In this document: positions 58,801 to 64,000 of the stretch, in pieces
Layout of the letters: every line of letters begins with the position of its first letter
Position numbering within the stretch: position 1 is the stretch's first letter
DNA from: Nelumbo lutea
Lineage: Eukaryota > Streptophyta > Magnoliopsida > Proteales > Nelumbonaceae
Direction of reading: 5' to 3'
Assembly: GCA_022828595.1 (NCBI GenBank)
Contig: JAKGHH010000002.1
Location: 39,712,222-39,776,221, forward strand
DNA: 64,000 nt
The notes under the pieces: generated by a model
Told to the model about the DNA's origin: nothing
Databases searched by the model: none
What the model saw: only the letters and a program-made list of their open reading frames with translations
Translations under genes and position numbers: made by a program

Positions 58801-60456
58801 TAATTTTTGAAAAAAAAAGAAATTTAAAAAATATATATATGATTCATTAGGTACAAAGTACTGATACACCCCTTCCATCATATCAGTCTGTATCAATACT
58901 TAGAACCTTGCATAAAACTTAAGCTTCACTTGTTTTCATTGGAAACAAAGCTTCTTTTCTTTTGATAAATGAAACAAGGTTTCACTTTTGTAGTAGGTAC
59001 ACCTTGTTAGACCCTTAACTTCAAAATTTCATTTCTCATTGAAGAAACAGAACATGCAATTCACCAATATACTTCAAACAATGTGAAAATAGATGTGCAA
59101 TAGCCATATTTTATATATAGTAGCATGACAAATTTTCATTGTAAACCCTTTCTTTAGATAATGGTTAATATTACTAAGAAAATCAAGTAGGCGATGATAT
59201 ACTAAGGGAATTAAAAACTCATAAACTTGTTACAGTAAGAACAAAGGGACCAAACACGTTTCCCCCTAGTAGAAATCATTAGTTTAAATGGTTAAGAAGA
59301 ACCACACAAGACAAAACAAACAAATGAACAACATAAAAACTTTGCATTGATTTCAAACGCCATCATCTAGATGTCAAAATCCACCTGATACAAGGACAGG
59401 TAACTCACTCTTTTGCTAGAACCAAGTACAAAAAAGTGGTTGCCTCTTGAAATCCCTTCATAAATTTAAGGTTGTATTTCGTGCCATATCTGTTTCTACT
59501 TGAAACGTTTTGTTTTGAATATTTTGATCAATACAAATTTGTATACAACTGATATTTGAGGCTTTTATAGTTGAAACAGGTATTCCTTAAAAATCGATGT
59601 GTGGGGAGGTTGCTTGTGGCAAGTGTCTAACCAATGATAAGCTGATCGCAAGAGGTTTGATTCTTCCGCCTAGTAGCAGCCCTTCTGCAACTCTGTTCCT
59701 GAGACTGCAGATCATCTTTTAGCAGGCACATTTGGTCCTACTTCTTAGTAGACGGCATTTTGATGGTCTTAGTAAGTGAGGCAGATCTTTCAGGCAGTTG
59801 CTGCCAGCGGCTATCATCTGGGCTATCATGATGGAGATACATAGCAGAGCTTTTGAAAACAAAGTCTCCTATCCGGAAGAATTATGCTGCAATGCGGCAG
59901 CAAAGATTCTTTCTTGAACAGGCTATTATAACATTACTGTGGATCGGTTCTTTTGTAATTAGCCTACTTCTGATCCTTTTGAATACACACATAATTGTAA
60001 GCTCACTGTACTAGGAGTCTCCCAAAAAGTTTCAGGTAGAAACAGCAATAGAATCAAAAACAACCTAAATAGTTACTTCAAGAAAATACATTTGAGCAGA
60101 TAATAGAGCACCCCCAAAGTTTTGACATAGAAAATTAGCAATATTAACATTTGCCATACTGAAACAGAAAAATAAAGGCCACATCTTAAGGGGAAAAAAA
60201 AAGCTATTCCGTGTTGTGAACTAGCAAACGGGTAAAAGAAGATAGATCAAAAAAGGATAAAACCCCGAAAAAGCAATCACATAAGGAAGAACGGAATGAC
60301 GAATTCCCAGCTTTTGGGGCACAAATTCACGAGCTCAAATATCAATTCTTCTGATTTTCGATGTGAACAACGAAAATACTAGCATAGAGTCAACTAAATA
60401 AATCATGTTGTTCGGTTGTTCCAACAGGAAAATGATGAAGAAGAAGTATACCTCAT
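52804..60456 (-). CDS. RPL10A: 60S ribosomal protein L10a (uL1)
   Basis: Five coding exons on the minus strand: 60456-60452 (ATGAG only), 57740-57521, 56213-56048, 54873-54668 and 52857-52804. They join in frame to 216 residues plus stop, the length of plant L10a. Characteristic stretches are [56 protein letters not shown] and [20 protein letters not shown], ending GKPYRIF. The protein belongs to the uL1 family and forms the mobile L1 stalk of the cytosolic large subunit beside the E site; Arabidopsis L10a is also a known substrate of NIK1 signalling. Introns are 2711, 1307, 1174 and 1810 bp. The third has a GC donor (G|GCAAGT at 56047) and a normal CAG acceptor; all others are GT-AG. Several introns hold transposon copies. 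Confidence 0.96.
54062..54402 (-). mobile_element. Repeat family B, copy 2, inside the last RPL10A intron
   Basis: This is the inverted counterpart of 50001-50400: TGTTTTAAAAACCAACCTGG, an AT-rich middle, CAAAATTACAATTTGAGGCC and CGGAGTGCAAAGTTATGC appear in mirror order. It lies in the 1810-bp intron between the fourth and fifth coding exons. The two copies together form a 4.4-kb inverted repeat around the RPL10A 3' end. Confidence 0.55.
57993..58180. mobile_element. hAT-type MITE with perfect 8-bp target duplication, in RPL10A intron 1
   Basis: The target duplication CATCCAGG is exact (57985-57992 and 58181-58188). Terminal inverted repeats are CAGGGGCGGAGCTAGG at the left and, read inverted, CAGGTACGGAGCCAGG at the right. 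It is 188 bp and G-rich on one strand, with no gene. The CAGGGGCGGAGC terminus is a widespread plant MITE type. It lies in the 2711-bp intron after the short first coding exon. Confidence 0.85.
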
Positions 60457-60790
60457 GGCTACTATGTATGCTTTCAGGAGTTTCCTAAGAGATCACTCTC
60501 CTGTCCTGAAAGTCAAATAACGTAAATCATTAGTAAAAGATCCGATTGTCCAACAGAATACAGATCTTTAACCTGAACCATAAACAATTTACTAGCCAGA
60601 AGTGTTTGCTAAAGGAGCTTGCAGCAAACGAGAAGGAGTAACCGAACTCACTCAAGCTAAGCGGCGGAGATCAAAACCCTAAACCAGGGTTTCTTACCAG
60701 CCGAATTTTCTAAAGGGAGGAGCCGAGCAGGTCCCCCTGTCGCGGTATAAAACGCAGGGAAACCCTAGGCACGTGCTTATCACACGAGTT
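60457..60790 (-). promoter_or_regulatory. RPL10A leader, leader intron and core promoter
   Basis: On the minus strand an untranslated first exon probably ends at GGCTG|GTAAGAAACC (donor at 60697). A leader intron runs to the acceptor TTTCAG at 60506, and a second untranslated segment (60505-60457) leads to the ATG. The intron and promoter hold telo-box-type motifs, AAAACCCTAAA at about 60673-60683 and AAACCCTAGG at 60760-60769. These are typical of plant ribosomal protein genes and bound by TRB/PurA-like factors in known cases. A CACGTG lies at 60770-60775. A transposon-like element begins only some tens of bases upstream. Confidence 0.55.
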
Positions 60791-60814
60791 CTTAAATAAA
60801 ACTAATATGTGATA

Positions 60815-61223
60815 AAAGTGCGGTTAACCGAATCAATCAGTTTGGTTTTGGTTTGGTATTTTTAAAAAATGGAAAGACTGGTTTGATTTTTTGTTGACCT
60901 ATAAAATCTGATGGGTAATTGAACCGACTGGTATATATTTTTAATATATATCACATATTTTCTATATATTATATATAAATATATGTTATATTTATAATAG
61001 TCTATTTATAAATATATTATATATTTTTATAATATTTATAATAAATTATATATCATTTATTATTTATAATATTATATTATACATATATTTATATAATATA
61101 TATTATAAATATAAAAAAGTGAAAAATCGATGAATCGAATCGGTCAAAAATTAAAACCGATGATACTAATTCGATTTGTAAAAAATTGCCCATAATTCGA
61201 TTAACCGAACCATGAACACCCTA
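60815..61223. mobile_element. Non-autonomous hAT-like element abutting the RPL10A promoter
   Basis: The right end reads ATTCGATTAACCGAACCATG followed by AACACCCTA; inverted, it starts TAGGGTGTTCATGGTTCGG, a common hAT MITE terminus. The left side has GCGGTTAACCGAATC and GGTTTGGTATTT blocks in the opposite sense, with the outermost bases eroded. The middle (about 60930-61110) is almost pure A/T. No intact target duplication was found; the left boundary is approximate. Confidence 0.45.
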
Positions 61224-61289
61224 CCACTCTATCATAATTTATAATTTGTCCCCGTGACGGACTGGGCTCAACATGGCACTTTTTTTGGG

Positions 61290-62056
61290 GGGTAAAACAT
61301 TAAAACATGTCCTGGATTTTCAGAAATTGATTTAAACATATACTAAGATTTTAAAATATACATAAAAATATGTTGTGGAGGGATCTACAGGACTTAAATA
61401 TACCCTCCATCAACGAGACATCACTTTCGCACTCATAAAACAATTGTAAAATCCTATTTTATACTCCTTAATATAACATACTTGTTTTGAAAATCTGAAA
61501 CCATAGTTTCAAATTAGACACGACATCAACAAAGTAATCATAGTATTGATCTTAAATCAAATAGTTTTTAAGTCAAAACGTCTTCCTTGAATTACACAGT
61601 TATTAAGTTCAAAATTATTACAGAAGTAATGTCTCTACATCTCAATAATAAAAAAATAATATAACAAAAAATCACAAGAAATAAGTATAAATTTGAGAAC
61701 TTTAGTACCTTGTTGGATTGCCTCAATAGGTGAATTGTCTAAGTCATGATTTTAATATACAATCAAGAACAAACAGTACATAGGAATTTCACCTATTGTT
61801 ATTAGCCAAAGAAGAAAAGAGTGTTGGAGACAAAGGCCCAGCCTTTATGCTCAATTGATTTGGAATGGGAGGCTTGAATATTAGGTAGATCAAAGATGTC
61901 CCTACATAACCAAGAGGATATTCCTTTTTGTTTTTGTTAATTTGAAAGGAAATAAAGGGCAAAAGAGTCATATGATATGTTTAAGTCCTATTCAAAAACC
62001 CATGGTATATTTAAGACAATTAATAAAAACCCAATATATGTTTAAGTCTTTTACCC
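61290..62056. mobile_element. TIR element, Mutator-like ends, about 770 bp
   Basis: The left end GGGTAAAACATTAAAACATG is matched by the right end, which reads inverted GGGTAAAAGACTTAAACATA. Similarity between the arms continues for about 60-85 bp (ATTGATTTAAACATATACT against ATTGTCTTAAATATACCAT). The terminus resembles those of the nested elements at 40338 and 41767. Flanking 9-mers TTTTTTGGG and TTTTATGAA are not a duplication. No transposase is present. Confidence 0.5.
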
Positions 62057-64000
62057 TTTTATGAATTAAACCATCTAGCAATATCCTCTTGAATTGAGGT
62101 GGATTTCTTCGTTGCAGCTCAGTTCTAAGCTTCTATGTGCAAAAGCCTTGGCAATTTGGCTAGCTTGTGTGCAGCTGGTTTTTGGGTGTTATCTATGCTA
62201 TTGTTGGGTTGGATTTCAGTCAACCAATCTCCTATCTGAACAGCCCTGTTTTAGCTTCCTTCTCCCCTTTTATAGCCATTCGGAATGACATCCATCATCT
62301 CATCTCCAATTGTTTAGAAGTCTCATTTTGTTCATGTTAAGCAAGATTCAAATACTTTGGCCCATGAGTTGGCCTTGTCCTTGGCCCAGGGTGTGGGTTT
62401 GCATTTTTGGATCTGCTTTCCTCTTTGTTTTTTAATGAGATCACATTGATTACCAAAAAATCAAGGTAGAGCATAGGGTTGCCTACCAAACACAATCCAA
62501 ATCAAAAAGTTTGCTTCCTGAGCCAAAATATGGGAGCCCTATATGTAATGTACGAGTTTTGTTAAGAAAAAATGAAATTAAAGGATATTCTTATATAATT
62601 CACATTTCAAATTTGATTTGAGCCAAGGTGATCCAAGCCCAATTCAAAACATTATTCATTAGGTTATGTTTTACCAAGGTTTAAAGTATTTATACACCCA
62701 ATAGGCATTATCAAATGTTTTGATACTACAAACATCAACTTTTTAGTTTTTTTTTTTTTCCTCGGTATCTTAGGTTTGTCTACCCCCTGAAAATACCCAA
62801 AATTCCAAACCCCTCGTACTTGTAGTGTTAGTGGCTTGTCGGTGCAATGCAATGTGCCTAATAATCCAACTTAGTTTTTGCACGGGCCCTAAGCTTGGGT
62901 TAAGGCTTCAAGCAGCTCGAGGAGAGTTAAAGCCCTAATCTCGGACTGACCCAACTTGAGTCCACTGAAACAAATACATGTGTATGAAAGCATAGTTGCT
63001 CACGTCACCCTTGCTCTCCATTTTCCCTTCCCCCTTTCCTACTTCATCCTTAACTCTCTCTCTCTCTCTCACATATTCCCCCTTCCTAGCCCTCTCATTA
63101 AGCTAAGTAACCTATATTATTAGGCCACATGAGCACTTTTCTTTCCTCCATTTTATCCCCAAAGAAATCCCTGACATTTTTAACAAAGGAAACATTCTAG
63201 GATAGGCTACTTTCTACTACCAAAATTAGTTACAACATTGAAACAAGAAAATATAGAAGGAACAAGAGATTGGAGATTGGATTCGGCCTAGAGTGATAGA
63301 TGTCATCTCTATCACTCATCATGAAACCACTGAGAGTATATGTGAGAGCAGTGTTTAATTTGTTAGTGCAAATGAATTGGAAAAATGCAAGCCTGTCCCT
63401 AACCTGGAACATAATCTCAAGTCTCCATTACACTTTAAAGCTTGGTATACACCCAAGCATATAGAGTTGTAATGTGGGCTATGCATGATCCACTTTTGCG
63501 AGCCGCTTGCACTGTAGTGGGTTGTGTTGTACTGGCATGCAGGCTTGGCATGTCGTGCCAACTCAACACAAATACCCCAGGAGTGAAGTTCATCACGACT
63601 CGGGGTTCGAGCCCTAGCCAGTTGGGGTCGTGGGCCTGTCTTTTTCTTTTAACTTTTTTTTTCTATTTTTGTGCGAAGTAAAAAATGGCATAGAGTTGAA
63701 GAATACAAAATAAACAAAAAAACACAAAACCTTTAACCAATTAAACAACCAATTGAAAAGAAAAATCTACAAAAATTATTCCATTTGAATTTAATGTTTA
63801 CAATTCATTTGATCAATTGATCATAACATTAAATTGAAAAAATACAATGGAATTTAATAAAATAATAACAAAATTGTAAATAAAAAATTTACAATGGGAT
63901 TGAAAAATCACAAATAACTTTCAAATAAATTTGAAAACCAAAGTTTACAATAATGTTAAAAATATTGTACAACTATTGAATATTCACAAAAAATGGCTTC
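62057..64000. other. Unassigned DNA at the right edge
   Basis: No recognised protein is present. A CT run lies at 63055-63070. A GGGTTCGAGCCC at 63603-63614 resembles a tRNA box B, but no box A was found at the right distance. From about 63650 the DNA is very A-rich with AATTGAAAA-like repeats. Confidence 0.4.

Noticed and set aside
63590..63630. GGGTTCGAGCCC resembling a tRNA T-arm
   Set aside because: No acceptor stem or box A at the right spacing, so neither tRNA nor SINE is supported.

Overview
The window is nuclear DNA from a flowering plant. It is AT-rich and gene-poor. Its genes have GT-AG introns, and the non-genic DNA is mostly decayed transposons (hAT, Mutator-like, an LTR retrotransposon, many MITEs). 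The three intact genes encode proteins of typically plant families: a class II trehalose-phosphate synthase, an RSZ-type SR splicing factor and ribosomal protein L10a. The TE style suggests a non-grass angiosperm, but I cannot name the species. I see no prokaryotic, organellar, CRISPR or viral gene content.

Layout. 1-1917: the 3' end of an LTR retrotransposon (internal tail, polypurine tract, 1.6 kb LTR). 2811-7533: an old hAT element with a wrecked BED-finger transposase, carrying or abutting other MITEs. 7.6-27.9 kb: intergenic DNA with MITEs, a 153-bp-period tandem repeat, a 578-bp fold-back element and CACTA-like sequence, but no convincing gene. 27.9-32.3 kb: a class II trehalose-phosphate synthase gene (TPS8-11 clade, 865 aa, three coding exons, + strand) with a cluster of CACGTG boxes upstream. 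33.5-40.3 kb: MITEs, a tRNA-derived SINE head, an AT-rich degenerate tandem array and a hAT element with a perfect 8-bp target duplication. 40.3-43.6 kb: two nested Mutator-like elements; the inner one carries a fragment of a leucine-rich-repeat receptor gene with an in-frame stop (a Pack-MULE arrangement). 43.6-47.2 kb: an RSZ22-like SR splicing factor gene (182 aa, five coding exons, 1.5 kb 5'-UTR intron, + strand), whose first exon starts just after the outer transposon end. 49.4-54.4 kb: two homologous fold-back hairpins and an inverted pair of related repeats. 52.8-60.8 kb: ribosomal protein L10a (uL1) gene (216 aa, five coding exons, - strand, one GC-AG intron). 60.8-64 kb: two more TIR elements and unassigned DNA.

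The three genes are unrelated housekeeping or regulatory genes: sugar signalling, splicing and translation. They are not a cluster. RSZ22 and RPL10a converge. The main interest is how transposons have reshaped the gene borders: the nested MULE pair against the RSZ22 5' end, a hAT-type element against the RPL10a 5' end, and MITEs in introns. The paired hairpins at 49.5 and 52.3 kb are a second point of interest.
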